From CBDBJQ01 sp965206405 (GTDB taxonomy: Bacteria; Pseudomonadota; Alphaproteobacteria; UBA8366): 64,000 bases of DNA. Positions within the stretch are counted from its first letter, which is position 1, and the number at the start of each line of letters is the position of its first letter. This document shows positions 51,579 through 59,945 of this stretch, piece by piece. The notes below the pieces were generated by a model, which worked only from the letters and a program-made list of their open reading frames with translations, did no database searches and was not told where the DNA came from. Location of the stretch: positions 868,001 to 932,000 of the forward strand of contig CBDBJQ010000006.1 in the NCBI GenBank assembly GCA_965206405.1, in the 5' to 3' direction. The position numbers were made by a program, and so were the translations under genes.

Positions 51579-52238
51579 ATGGCGAAGCGGCTACGTGTTG
51601 CGGTGCTGGCTTCCGGACGGGGAAGCAATCTTCAGGCCCTGATCGATGCCTGCGCGGATGCCGCGTTCCCGGCCGATATCGTCTGTGTAATCGTGAACGA
51701 GCCGGATGCCTTTGCCGCCGAGCGGGCCCGCAACGCCGGCATCGCCGCGATTGTCGTTCCGCACCGGGACTATGACTCACGCGAGGCGTTCGAGTCGGCC
51801 CTCGACCATGAACTCCGTGCGGCTGCCACGGAACTGATCGTCCTGGCCGGCTTCATGCGCCTGCTGACGGCGGATTTTGTTGCGGCGTGGCCGGATCGGC
51901 TGGTTAACATCCATCCATCTCTGCTGCCGGCGTTCAAGGGGCTCGATACGCATCATCGCGCGCTCGACGCCGGGGTTTGCTTCACCGGCTGCACCGTGCA
52001 TTTCGTTCGCCCGGACATGGACAGCGGTCCGATTATTGTTCAGGCTGCGGTTCCGATCCTCGCAGACGACGATGAAGAGGCTCTGGCGGCGAGGGTTCTG
52101 GAGCAGGAGCATGCAATCTATCCGCTGGCGGTGCGATTGATCGCCGAAGGCCGAGTCTCCCTCGGTGCCGATGACCGGGTAGTGATCGCGGGTGCGATGG
52201 GTCCACCGCCGCCGCCGGCCGTCAACCTGGCATCGTAA
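51579..52238 (+). CDS. purN: Phosphoribosylglycinamide formyltransferase
   Basis: Third step of purine synthesis, formylating GAR with 10-formyl-THF. The 219-residue product has VLASGRGSNLQALIDAC, NIHPSLLPAFKGLDTHHRAL with catalytic Asn110 and His112, and RPDMDSGPIIVQAAV with Asp148. It ends with a poly-proline run PPPPP. Directly after purM, the standard pair. Confidence 0.95.
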   Translation: MAKRLRVAVLASGRGSNLQALIDACADAAFPADIVCVIVNEPDAFAAERARNAGIAAIVVPHRDYDSREAFESALDHELRAAATELIVLAGFMRLLTADFVAAWPDRLVNIHPSLLPAFKGLDTHHRALDAGVCFTGCTVHFVRPDMDSGPIIVQAAVPILADDDEEALAARVLEQEHAIYPLAVRLIAEGRVSLGADDRVVIAGAMGPPPPPAVNLAS

Positions 52239-52374
52239 TCCGGGTTGGTCATCCGGCATAGGCGGGTTGGCTCTTGATATAGCGGTGCCGTTCGAGGTTT
52301 TCTGCCAGGGAGCGGGCTGGTATACTCAGGGCCTGTAACACGCACGAAACACGGCGTGACGAAGGAGATTTTCG

Positions 52375-52509
52375 ATGGGACCGGAACTGCAGTATCGCAA
52401 GGCTCCGCAGGAGCAGCTTCAAACGTGGTCTCTGGTTCTCCGGATCTTCACATGGACCTCCATCGGCGCCGCGATCGTGCTGTTGTTGATGGCCTGGTTC
52501 CTGGTCTGA
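52375..52509 (+). CDS. 44-residue single-pass membrane protein, COX4_pro_2-like
   Basis: ATG 52375 has a strong ribosome binding site (GAAGGAGATTTTCG) and codes for 44 residues: a short charged start MGPELQYRKAPQEQLQTWSL, then one hydrophobic helix TSIGAAIVLLLMAWFLV at the extreme C-terminus. This layout matches small alphaproteobacterial aa3-type cytochrome oxidase subunit IV proteins, which end in a helix of the form V-x-I-L-x-L-M-A-x-F-L-L. The assignment rests on pattern only. A TATACT at 52321-52326 with a poor -35 could be its promoter. Confidence 0.65.
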   Translation: MGPELQYRKAPQEQLQTWSLVLRIFTWTSIGAAIVLLLMAWFLV

Positions 52510-52569
52510 GGACGATTGCGCTGCTGCTCAATGCGGCGGGACAGGTTTTGCCAGGACTTTAGGACTGTA

Positions 52570-52586
52570 GCCGGGGCCTACCCGGC
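52570..52586. terminator. Hairpin at the ndk 3' end
   Basis: GCCGGG (52570-52575) and CCCGGC (52581-52586) form a perfect 6-bp stem around GCCTA, overlapping the ndk stop codon, in the gap between convergent genes. No T-run is present. Confidence 0.35.
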
Positions 52587-53015
52587 GTTGCACAGGTTGG
52601 CGAGTTCCATCCCGGAAAAGAAATAGGCGGTTTCCCACTCCGCAGTCTCCGGAGAATCGGAGCCGTGCACCGAGTTCGCCTCTATCGACTCCCCGAAATC
52701 CTTGCGGATCGTCTTGGGTTCGGCATTGGCCGGGTTGGTAGCCCCCATGATATCCCGGTTGCGCGCGATCGCATTCTCTCCCTCCAGCACTTGTATGACG
52801 ACTGGGCCGGAGGACATGAACGTGCAGAGATCGTTGAAGAACGACCGCTCCTTGTGGACATGGTAGAAGGCCTCCACTTGCTGGCGGTCAAGACACATTC
52901 GTTTCTGGGCGAGGATACGGAGGCCCGCTTCCTCGAAGCGCATGTTGATTGCTCCCGTCAGATTCCGCCGGGTTGCATCCGGCTTGATGATCGAGAGGGT
53001 GCGTTCGGTAGCCAT
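52578..53015 (-). CDS. ndk: Nucleoside diphosphate kinase
   Basis: Exchanges phosphate between NTPs and NDPs through a phosphohistidine. The 145-residue product starts MATERTLSIIKPDATRRNLT and has NSVHGSDSPETAEWE with the active-site histidine, then ETAYFFSGMELANL. ATG 53015 matches the family start. It lies 207 bp downstream of holC and has its own promoter. Confidence 0.95.
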   Translation of the reverse strand: MATERTLSIIKPDATRRNLTGAINMRFEEAGLRILAQKRMCLDRQQVEAFYHVHKERSFFNDLCTFMSSGPVVIQVLEGENAIARNRDIMGATNPANAEPKTIRKDFGESIEANSVHGSDSPETAEWETAYFFSGMELANLCNAG

Positions 53016-53168
53016 AGAGCAGATTCTCCAAGGTCGTTGCTTGTGCATATTCGCGCATATGTGCCAGCGCGATGGTTCCGCAGGGTCGCGTTTTCACCAG
53101 AGCGGTGTATGCGCGGGATTGTGTTTTTTAGGTTGCGTGTTTTCCGGAGTTTCTCGGAATGCGGGCGG

Positions 53169-53197
53169 TTTATAGGTGCGTGACCGAACTGCCGCAA
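53169..53197 (-). promoter_or_regulatory. Sigma70-type promoter of ndk
   Basis: On the minus strand TTGCGG (53197-53192) and TATAAA (53174-53169) are separated by exactly 17 bp. The transcript would have a leader of about 145 nt before ndk. Confidence 0.55.
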
Positions 53198-53222
53198 GTA
53201 TTGCCGCCAATGCAGCTTGCGC

Positions 53223-53702
53223 TTATTCCGACTTGTCGGCGGGCTTACCGGTTTCGTTGCGCATTGACCATGCGCCCTGCTCGTCCTGTTGCCAGTAGGT
53301 TAGATGGAAGCCGGCCTCTCGCCAGGTTTTCCAGTCCTTGCGCGCCCCCTCAACGATATCGCCGTTGCGACCGTCGAAAAGCGTGCAGCAGAGGCTGTAG
53401 GCACCAGGATTGGCTGTCTTCGCGCCGTCGACGAGAAAGGCGATGTCGGCGCCGTTCGGATTTTCGTCCTCGCCGCTTAGCCAAACCGGCTGGCGCTCGG
53501 GAAAGCCGTCGGCCTTGCTTCCGTGCGGGAGAAAACTGTCACGGGAACTGGTCCAGAGTAGCATGCTGAGCTGTTCCGCCCGCTCGTCCGAGCCGGCCAG
53601 GATGACCGCTTTTCGGGTCTGCTCGAGGACTTTCCCGATCAGCCGGGGTAGAACCGTCTCGAGTGGCGAGCGGGTCAGATGATAGAAGCGGATTTCGGTC
53701 AC
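53223..53702 (-). CDS. holC: DNA polymerase III subunit chi
   Basis: Chi links the clamp loader to single-strand binding protein. The 159-residue product has EIRFYHLTRSPLETVLPRLI, KAVILAGSDERAEQLSMLLW and SFLPHGSKADGFPERQPVWL, all typical. Its ATG overlaps the pepA stop (ATGA), the widespread pepA-holC pair. Confidence 0.93.
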   Translation of the reverse strand: MTEIRFYHLTRSPLETVLPRLIGKVLEQTRKAVILAGSDERAEQLSMLLWTSSRDSFLPHGSKADGFPERQPVWLSGEDENPNGADIAFLVDGAKTANPGAYSLCCTLFDGRNGDIVEGARKDWKTWREAGFHLTYWQQDEQGAWSMRNETGKPADKSE

Positions 53703-55189
53703 CGGCGCCGGGATGTCTCGCAGTTGTCGCGCACGAAGCGGTTGAGCAGCCGGACGCCAAACCCGGTCCCGCCCTTGGGTACGGTTGGCGCGGCCTTTCC
53801 CGACCAGGCGGTGCCGGCGATATCAAGGTGGGCCCATGGGGTATCGTTGACGAAGCGCTGGAGAAACTGCGCTGCGGTTATGGAGCCGGCTCCGCGGCCG
53901 CCGATATTCTGCATATCGGCTACATCGCTCTTGATCATGCGGTCGTAGGCCGCCCCGAGCGGCATGCGCCACACCTTTTCGCCGGTTTTCTCACCGGCCG
54001 CGGAGAGTTCCCGGGCAAGCCGGTCGTCGTTGGAGAACATGCCTGCATGTTCGTGGCCGAGGCTAATGATGATGGCGCCTGTCAGGGTTGCGAGATTGAC
54101 CATGAGCGCCGGCTTGAAGCGGTCCTGGGCGTACCACAGTGCATCGGCGAGAACGAGTCGGCCCTCGGCATCGGTATTGAGAATCTCGATCGTCTGGCCC
54201 GACATCGAACGCACGATATCGCCGGGCCGCTGGGCTCCTCCGTCCGGCATGTTCTCGACCAGGCCGACGATCCCGACGACATTGGCCCGCGCCTTGCGGC
54301 CGGCGAGCGCCTTCATCAGCCCGGCAACCGCGCCTGCACCACCCATGTCCCACTTCATGTCGTGCATGTTGGCGCCAGGTTTCAGTGAAATTCCACCGGT
54401 ATCGAACGTCACACCCTTACCGATGAACGCGGCTGTCGGCGCCGACTTGGCGGCGCCGCGCCATTGCATCACCACGAGCCGGCTGTCACACACGGAGCCC
54501 TGACCGACGCCAAGCAGGGCATGCATGCCAAGACGTTTGAGCGCAGCCTCGTCGAGGATCTCGACCTCGACGCCATCCTTGGACAGTGCTTCGAGCCGCT
54601 TGGCGAAGCTGTCCGGATAAAGCACGTTCGGCGGTTCGGAGACAAGATCGCGGGTCAGGAACACGCCTTCCGCAGTTGCGGCGAGTTTCTTGTATTGGCG
54701 GCGCGAGGCGGCTGCGGATGGAATGCCGATGGTCAGCGATTCCGGAAGCGCCTTTTGCTTCTCGGCCTGCTTGGTGTGGTATTTGTCGAAACGGTAGCTG
54801 CGGAGCAGGGTGCCATATCCGACCTCGGCGGCCATACCGGAGACATCACTGCCCGTTGCCTCGAGGATCAGGGTTGCCGATTTTGTTTTCGTTGCCGCCA
54901 GATGAGCGTAAATCTTGCCGCCGAAATCCTGGCGCTGGCGCTCGGTGCGCAATCCCTTGCCGGTCCCGGCGAGAACGAGTCGGGACATGCCGAGGCCACC
55001 TGGTGCCGGGAGGTCAAGGAATGTACCGCTGGCGCCCGTGAAGGCGCTGTCCTCAAGAGCGCGGGAGAGCGTTTCCCCCGATTGCCGGTCCAGGTCCCGC
55101 GCGGTCCGGGAAAGTCTGCTTTCGGCGCCGCAACAGACTATGACGATACCGGAGTCCGGCGGCGTGGCCCTGCCGAAAGATATCTGCAT
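53699..55189 (-). CDS. pepA: Leucyl aminopeptidase, M17 family
   Basis: Cytosolic two-metal aminopeptidase; in E. coli also a DNA-binding factor for recombination at cer. The 496-residue product has the metal-binding block GKGVTFDTGGISLKPGANMH, then NTDAEGRLVLADALWYAQ, the M17 signature, and a variable N-terminal domain (about 1-165). The ATG at 55189 follows AAAACC after GGGGAG. holC is translationally coupled downstream. Confidence 0.95.
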   Translation of the reverse strand: MQISFGRATPPDSGIVIVCCGAESRLSRTARDLDRQSGETLSRALEDSAFTGASGTFLDLPAPGGLGMSRLVLAGTGKGLRTERQRQDFGGKIYAHLAATKTKSATLILEATGSDVSGMAAEVGYGTLLRSYRFDKYHTKQAEKQKALPESLTIGIPSAAASRRQYKKLAATAEGVFLTRDLVSEPPNVLYPDSFAKRLEALSKDGVEVEILDEAALKRLGMHALLGVGQGSVCDSRLVVMQWRGAAKSAPTAAFIGKGVTFDTGGISLKPGANMHDMKWDMGGAGAVAGLMKALAGRKARANVVGIVGLVENMPDGGAQRPGDIVRSMSGQTIEILNTDAEGRLVLADALWYAQDRFKPALMVNLATLTGAIIISLGHEHAGMFSNDDRLARELSAAGEKTGEKVWRMPLGAAYDRMIKSDVADMQNIGGRGAGSITAAQFLQRFVNDTPWAHLDIAGTAWSGKAAPTVPKGGTGFGVRLLNRFVRDNCETSRRR

Positions 55190-55266
55190 GGTTTTCTCCC
55201 CGTCGATTTTGCTTTTTCGCCGATTCCGCCGATTTTTCCGCCAGTTCGGCTGGCAATTCAGCCGAT

Positions 55267-55272
55267 AGTATA
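55267..55272 (-). promoter_or_regulatory. Possible -10 element of pepA
   Basis: The minus strand reads TATACT about 80 nt before the pepA ATG. The sequence 17-18 bp upstream (TTCAGG/TCAGGC) is a weak -35. The leader between it and pepA contains loose GGCGGAA-type repeats. Confidence 0.3.
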
Positions 55273-55372
55273 GGCGGCAGTCTGCCGACGCCTGAAGGGT
55301 ATTGCAAGGTGACGGCGGGCAGGAGTGGGCCTGAAATCCCGTTACGCCATACCTGATTCCCGCGTCTGTTCA

Positions 55373-55400
55373 TTGACCCCGCCGAAGTTCGATTTATAGT
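55373..55400 (+). promoter_or_regulatory. Sigma70-type promoter of the lptF operon
   Basis: TTGACC (55373-55378) and TATAGT (55395-55400) are 16 bp apart, each five of six to consensus. The start site near 55407 would give a 75-80 nt leader to lptF. Confidence 0.6.
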
Positions 55401-55484
55401 GGGGCGGCCTTGCAAAAGGTAGCCCTGCAAAGGGCAGTGCGGTGCCGATGTACAGGACGTTGGCAGGATGCGGGATCGCAAAGA

Positions 55485-56606
55485 GTGACCTTGCTGAATC
55501 GTTACATCGCCATGCGGGTCGTGATGTTAACGATGGCGATCGCGATATTGCTGTGCTGCGTGGTGTGGATGACCCAGTCCCTGCAGCTGATCGACCTGAT
55601 CGTCAATCGCGGATTACCCATCTCGACCTTTCTCTATCTTTGCAGCCTGCTTGTGCCGCGGCTGCTGATGGTCGTTGTTCCGATCGCTATCTTTTTCGCC
55701 GTTCTGCTGGTCTACAACCGGCTGATCTCCGAGAACCAGATCGTGGTGATGCAGACGGCTGGCGTCGGCAATCTTCGCCTTGCCCTGCCCGGTCTCGTTG
55801 TCGCCATCGCTGGTTCGCTTGCCATCCTGTTGCTCGGGGCCCGCATACTGCCTGCCGCCTACAGCGAGTTCCGGGATCTGCGGCATCAGGTCAACCATGA
55901 CCTAGCCGGCATTCTTCTCCTTGAGGGAGAATTCCGCACGCTGGCGAAGGGCGTGACCGTCTATATCCGCGCCCGGGACGCCAAGGGCAAGTTTCGCGGT
56001 ATCATGCTGCATGACAGCAGGAAACCGGATCGGCCGGTGACGATAATGGCCGAGCGCGGAGCGCTGATTCAGGGCGAGGGCGGAACCCGAGTGATGCTGC
56101 GCGGTGGTCACCGCCAAGAAGTCAAAAGCAGCGGCCGTCTCGAGATGCTGTATTTCAACAGCTATGCCTTCCGCCTGCCGCAGGACGAGGCCAACCTGTT
56201 GCGGCAGCGGGATCCGCGTGAGCTGACCCTGGAACAGCTGTTCTGGGAGGCCTCGTTCAAACCCGATACCCGGCGCGCCAAGGAGCTTCTCGCCGAGGCA
56301 CATTTCCGTTTCGTGCTCGCCGCCATGCCACTGTCCTGTGCCGCTGTGGCGATGGGCTTCCTTCTGTGCGGATCCTATCGCCGGCAGGGCACGGCCCCAG
56401 ACATTCTCAAGGCCTCGGGTACGGTGATCGCGATTTTTGTCGCCGGACTCGCCGTCAAAAATCTCACCGTCAACCATCCGCTGGCGATGTTCGGCCTTTA
56501 TGTGATTTACCTGCTACCGGTGGTTTTCGCGATCGCGGCCTTGGCTGGTGCGCCCATACTCCGCTGGCTTGGTTTCGATCGGGCTCCGGCAATAGCCACG
56601 TCCTGA
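55485..56606 (+). CDS. lptF: LPS export permease LptF
   Basis: With LptG forms the membrane part of the LptB2FG transporter that extracts LPS from the inner membrane. The 373-residue product has the family topology: helix 1 LLNRYIAMRVVMLTMAIAIL, two further helices, a periplasmic beta-jellyroll (about 125-265) and three C-terminal helices including LAVKNLTVNHPLAMFGLYVI. GTG 55485 follows AAAGA and starts MTLLNRYI. The longer open frame upstream is not typical. Confidence 0.92.
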   Translation: MTLLNRYIAMRVVMLTMAIAILLCCVVWMTQSLQLIDLIVNRGLPISTFLYLCSLLVPRLLMVVVPIAIFFAVLLVYNRLISENQIVVMQTAGVGNLRLALPGLVVAIAGSLAILLLGARILPAAYSEFRDLRHQVNHDLAGILLLEGEFRTLAKGVTVYIRARDAKGKFRGIMLHDSRKPDRPVTIMAERGALIQGEGGTRVMLRGGHRQEVKSSGRLEMLYFNSYAFRLPQDEANLLRQRDPRELTLEQLFWEASFKPDTRRAKELLAEAHFRFVLAAMPLSCAAVAMGFLLCGSYRRQGTAPDILKASGTVIAIFVAGLAVKNLTVNHPLAMFGLYVIYLLPVVFAIAALAGAPILRWLGFDRAPAIATS

Positions 56607-56619
56607 AGGAGCCTGGGTC

Positions 56620-57717
56620 GTGAGCCTCATCCCGACAATGTGGTTCTACATCGTGCGGCAGTTCGCGCTGTGGTTCGCCACAGTCCTTTCAGCGCTCGCG
56701 GTTTTCGTGTTCCTGCTTGATCTCGTTGAGATGCTGCGGCGGACGGCCGGACAGGAAAGCACGACTTTCCTCGACATCGTCCACATGAGCTTTCTGAAAC
56801 TGCCGCATCTGTTGCACGTAACCCTGCCTCTGGCGGTCCTGCTGTCGGCGATGCTCGCGTTCTGGAGATTGTCGCGGTCGAATGAGATCGTGGCGGCTGG
56901 CGTTGCCGGCCTATCCCGCTGGCACCTGCTCCTGCCCGTTCTTGGCGTAGTGCTCGCTTTGGGCCTCTTCAACTTCACCGCCTTCAATTCGGTCGCCGCC
57001 GTTTCGCTGGCCGCCTTCGAGCGCATAGAGGCGCGGCATTTCAAACGGCAGCTGAGCATGCTCACGGTCTCCAGCGACGGCATATGGCTGCGTCAGAAGC
57101 ACGCTGATGCCGGGCAGGCCGTGATCCATGCACTGAAAGTCGCGCAGGACGTTCAGGTTCTCCACAACCCGGTTATCTTCCTGTTCGAGCAACCGGATCG
57201 TTTCGCGCGTCGCATCGATGCTCGAATGGCGACTCTCGAGGACGGTTACTGGGACATCCGGGACGCTTCCATAACTGCGCCCGGAAGCCCACCGGAGACC
57301 GTCGATCGCCATCGCCTGGCAACCGATCTAACGGTCGGCAAGATCACGACAAACTTTGCTTCTCCAGCGACGGTATCCTACTGGCAGCTTCCCGGGTTCA
57401 TTCAGCAGCTCGAGGGTGCCGGGTTCTCGAGCCGACGCCATGAGCTGCACTGGCATTACCTGAATGCCTCGCCGGTCCTGTTGCTGGCCATAACCCTGCT
57501 CGCTGCAGTGTTCATGCTGCGCTCGCAGCCCGGGCGCAATACGGTCCACCGGGCCGTCGGCGGCATCCTGACCGTCTTTGCACTCTACATGCTACTCGAC
57601 ATTCTTTATGCTGTCGGCCTTGCGACAGCGGTGCCGGTAATTCTTGCCGGCTGGATCCCGGCGATCGCCATTCTCCTGGGTAGCATCGCGGCGCTGTTGC
57701 ATATGGAACACGCCTGA
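56620..57717 (+). CDS. lptG: LPS export permease LptG
   Basis: Partner of LptF. The 365-residue product begins MSLIPTMWFYIVRQFALWFA and has the expected three helices, jellyroll (about 125-275) and three helices. LPHLLHVTLPLAVLLSAMLA and LARSNEI-like RLSRSNEIVAAGVAGL are family segments. GTG start after CCTGGGTC, a weak site; 13 bp after lptF. Its TGA overlaps the lptD ATG by one base (TGATG). Confidence 0.92.
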   Translation: MSLIPTMWFYIVRQFALWFATVLSALAVFVFLLDLVEMLRRTAGQESTTFLDIVHMSFLKLPHLLHVTLPLAVLLSAMLAFWRLSRSNEIVAAGVAGLSRWHLLLPVLGVVLALGLFNFTAFNSVAAVSLAAFERIEARHFKRQLSMLTVSSDGIWLRQKHADAGQAVIHALKVAQDVQVLHNPVIFLFEQPDRFARRIDARMATLEDGYWDIRDASITAPGSPPETVDRHRLATDLTVGKITTNFASPATVSYWQLPGFIQQLEGAGFSSRRHELHWHYLNASPVLLLAITLLAAVFMLRSQPGRNTVHRAVGGILTVFALYMLLDILYAVGLATAVPVILAGWIPAIAILLGSIAALLHMEHA

Positions 57718-59927
57718 TGCGGGCCATTCCCGTTCTCCCTGTCTGCGCCGTGCTAGCGGTGTGGACAGGGTTTCTGCATCCGGCGGCAGTGTCCGGTGGG
57801 CAATTCGCGGCAGTGTCCGGTGGGCAACTTGCGGCAGTATCCGGCGGGCAACTTGCGGCAGCGCCCGAGGATGACTCTCCCGTCCTGATCCGGGCCGACG
57901 AACTACGCTACGACCGCGAGCGCGGAAGTTTCATCGCCAGGGGAAAGGTGGAGATTCACCAAGGCGAACGCGTCCTGCGGGCCGAGCGTCTGGAATACAA
58001 CGCGGTAACCGGAAAAATCGTTGCCGAGGAGAACATCGTACTTCACGAGCCTGGCGGCCAAGTCGTGTTCGCCGAACGCATGGAGCTGGATCAGAAACTG
58101 GCCAATGGCGTGGTCGAGAGCGTTCGCCTGCTGTTTACCGACGATGGGCGCCTCGTTGCGGACCAGGCCTTGCGCAGCGATTCCGGAACCTTGCTGCGTC
58201 GGGGAGCTTATTCACGTTGTCGTAAATGCGAGGATGACCCTGAAGGTTCCCTGCTGTGGAGTCTCGTTGCCGGTGAAGTGTTTCAGGACATAGATGGCCA
58301 GGAAATCATCTATCGCGATCTGGTGCTGGAAGTGTGGGGTCTACCGGTTCTCTACCTGCCGTATTTCTGGCATCCTGGACCCAAGGTCGAGCGCAAGAGC
58401 GGGCTTCTTACCCCGGAAATCGGCTTGAACCAGGATCTCGGCGCCAGGGTCGAGCTTCCTTACCACCACGTCATTGACCCATCCCGTGACCTGACCGTCA
58501 CGCCGATCATTCTGGGCAAGGAAAACCCTCTGATGGCGCTCGAATACCGCCAGCGTTTTGACCGCGGCGTCCTGCGGTTCGCCGGCAGCGGCACCAGAAG
58601 CGGCCAAGTGCGCGGCAATATCGATGATCCGGATTTCCAAAGCAACAGATGGCGTGGCCATGTGGCATCATCCGGGCAGTATCACTTCGACCGGTTCTGG
58701 CGCAGCGGTTTTGCTGTCAATCGGGCGAGCGACCGCACCTATCTCAAGCGTTATGGGTTTTCCGACAGCGAGAATACGTTGCACTCGCAGCTTTATGTCG
58801 AAAGATTCGAAGGTCGCAGCCATTTTCGGATCGCCGGGCACAGCTTCCAGGATCTGCGCAGTGACATCACCGAGAGTCAGCCCTATGTCGCCCCCCTCCT
58901 CGAGTACAGCTACATCGGAGAAGGAAATTCTCTCGGTGGCCGGCCGTCTCTCGATATCAATTCCCGCTATCTGTACAGGAGGGACCAGACGCGAAACCTG
59001 CGGATTTCCTTGCGGCCGGGTTACCGGATATCACGGGGTTGGGCGCCCGGTTTCGTGACGGCGGCGACGGTGTCCATGCAGCTCGATACTTTTGCGGTGA
59101 AGAGCAGTGTGCTGGAAGGCATACGCAAAACCAACAGGATCCGCGCCACGCCGCGCGCAACGCTTGACTGGCGGATGCCCTTCGTGCGCGCCACCGAATC
59201 CCGGCAAGACACTGTCGAGCCGATTGCGCTCGTGGTTCTGGCTCCGAATCGCAAGGATGCGGATTCCTTGCTTGATGAGGAAAGCTTCGGGTTCGACACC
59301 GATGATTCGAATTTGTTCAGCGATGACCGTTTCCCGGGCTTCGATAGGGTCGAGGACGGACAGCGACTGGCCTACGGCCTGAAAGCCGGGACGCGTGGGG
59401 AGGCGTGGGGCGCCGGCGATGCCTTTCTGGGACAGAGCTATCGTCTGGGCAGTGATTCCGGTCTCGGAAGCGCGCCGGGCGTCACCAGTAGGTTCTCGGA
59501 TTACGTCGGGCGTGTTGGCCTGCAGTTCGGCAAAAATCTTGACCTGCTTTACCGTTTCAAGTTTTCTCGGGACGATTTCACCCCCTTGAGGCATGCTGTC
59601 AGTTTTTTCGCAGGATCGCCCCACCTGCGTGTTTCCGGCGAATATCTGAAGGTCAAGAGAACCCCTGTGATCGGGGATATCGAGGCACGCGAGGAACTCA
59701 AGGTCGGCGTTCAGGGTAGAATTGCCCGGTTCTGGACGGGTCATGCTTCGACCCGGATCAAGCTGGACGGGGCCGACAGGGGATCTCTTGATCGCATTCT
59801 GGGCCTGCGGTACGAAGATGAATGCTTTGTCCTGGCGATGGAGGCGGAGAGAACGTTCACCCGTGATGTTGAGGTCGAACCGCAAACCCGCTTCCTGTTC
59901 AGGTTACTGTTCAAGTTCTCCGGGTAG
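57717..59927 (+). CDS. lptD: LPS-assembly outer-membrane protein LptD
   Basis: Outer-membrane barrel that inserts LPS. The 736-residue product has a signal peptide (VLPVCAVLAVWTGFL), then three copies of an octapeptide AAVSGGQ(F/L) from a 24-bp repeat, then the periplasmic OstA/LptA-like domain (VLIRADELRYDRERGSFIAR, YNAVTGKIVAEENIVL) and the barrel from about residue 215 (LPVLYLPYFWHPGP). Mature cysteines are few: the RCRKC pair and one in DECFVLAM; the disulfide pattern may differ from E. coli. The last residues RFLFRLLFKFSG fit an outer-membrane C-terminal strand. surA follows 18 bp later. Confidence 0.93.
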   Translation: MRAIPVLPVCAVLAVWTGFLHPAAVSGGQFAAVSGGQLAAVSGGQLAAAPEDDSPVLIRADELRYDRERGSFIARGKVEIHQGERVLRAERLEYNAVTGKIVAEENIVLHEPGGQVVFAERMELDQKLANGVVESVRLLFTDDGRLVADQALRSDSGTLLRRGAYSRCRKCEDDPEGSLLWSLVAGEVFQDIDGQEIIYRDLVLEVWGLPVLYLPYFWHPGPKVERKSGLLTPEIGLNQDLGARVELPYHHVIDPSRDLTVTPIILGKENPLMALEYRQRFDRGVLRFAGSGTRSGQVRGNIDDPDFQSNRWRGHVASSGQYHFDRFWRSGFAVNRASDRTYLKRYGFSDSENTLHSQLYVERFEGRSHFRIAGHSFQDLRSDITESQPYVAPLLEYSYIGEGNSLGGRPSLDINSRYLYRRDQTRNLRISLRPGYRISRGWAPGFVTAATVSMQLDTFAVKSSVLEGIRKTNRIRATPRATLDWRMPFVRATESRQDTVEPIALVVLAPNRKDADSLLDEESFGFDTDDSNLFSDDRFPGFDRVEDGQRLAYGLKAGTRGEAWGAGDAFLGQSYRLGSDSGLGSAPGVTSRFSDYVGRVGLQFGKNLDLLYRFKFSRDDFTPLRHAVSFFAGSPHLRVSGEYLKVKRTPVIGDIEAREELKVGVQGRIARFWTGHASTRIKLDGADRGSLDRILGLRYEDECFVLAMEAERTFTRDVEVEPQTRFLFRLLFKFSG
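57783..57854 (+). repeat. 24-bp tandem repeat at the lptD N-terminus
   Basis: Three 24-bp units (57783-57806, 57807-57830, 57831-57854) encode AAVSGGQF, AAVSGGQL and AAVSGGQL between signal peptide and the first structured domain. Units 1 and 2 differ by two bases. Confidence 0.88.
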
Positions 59928-59945
59928 AATAATGGCTACCGGACA

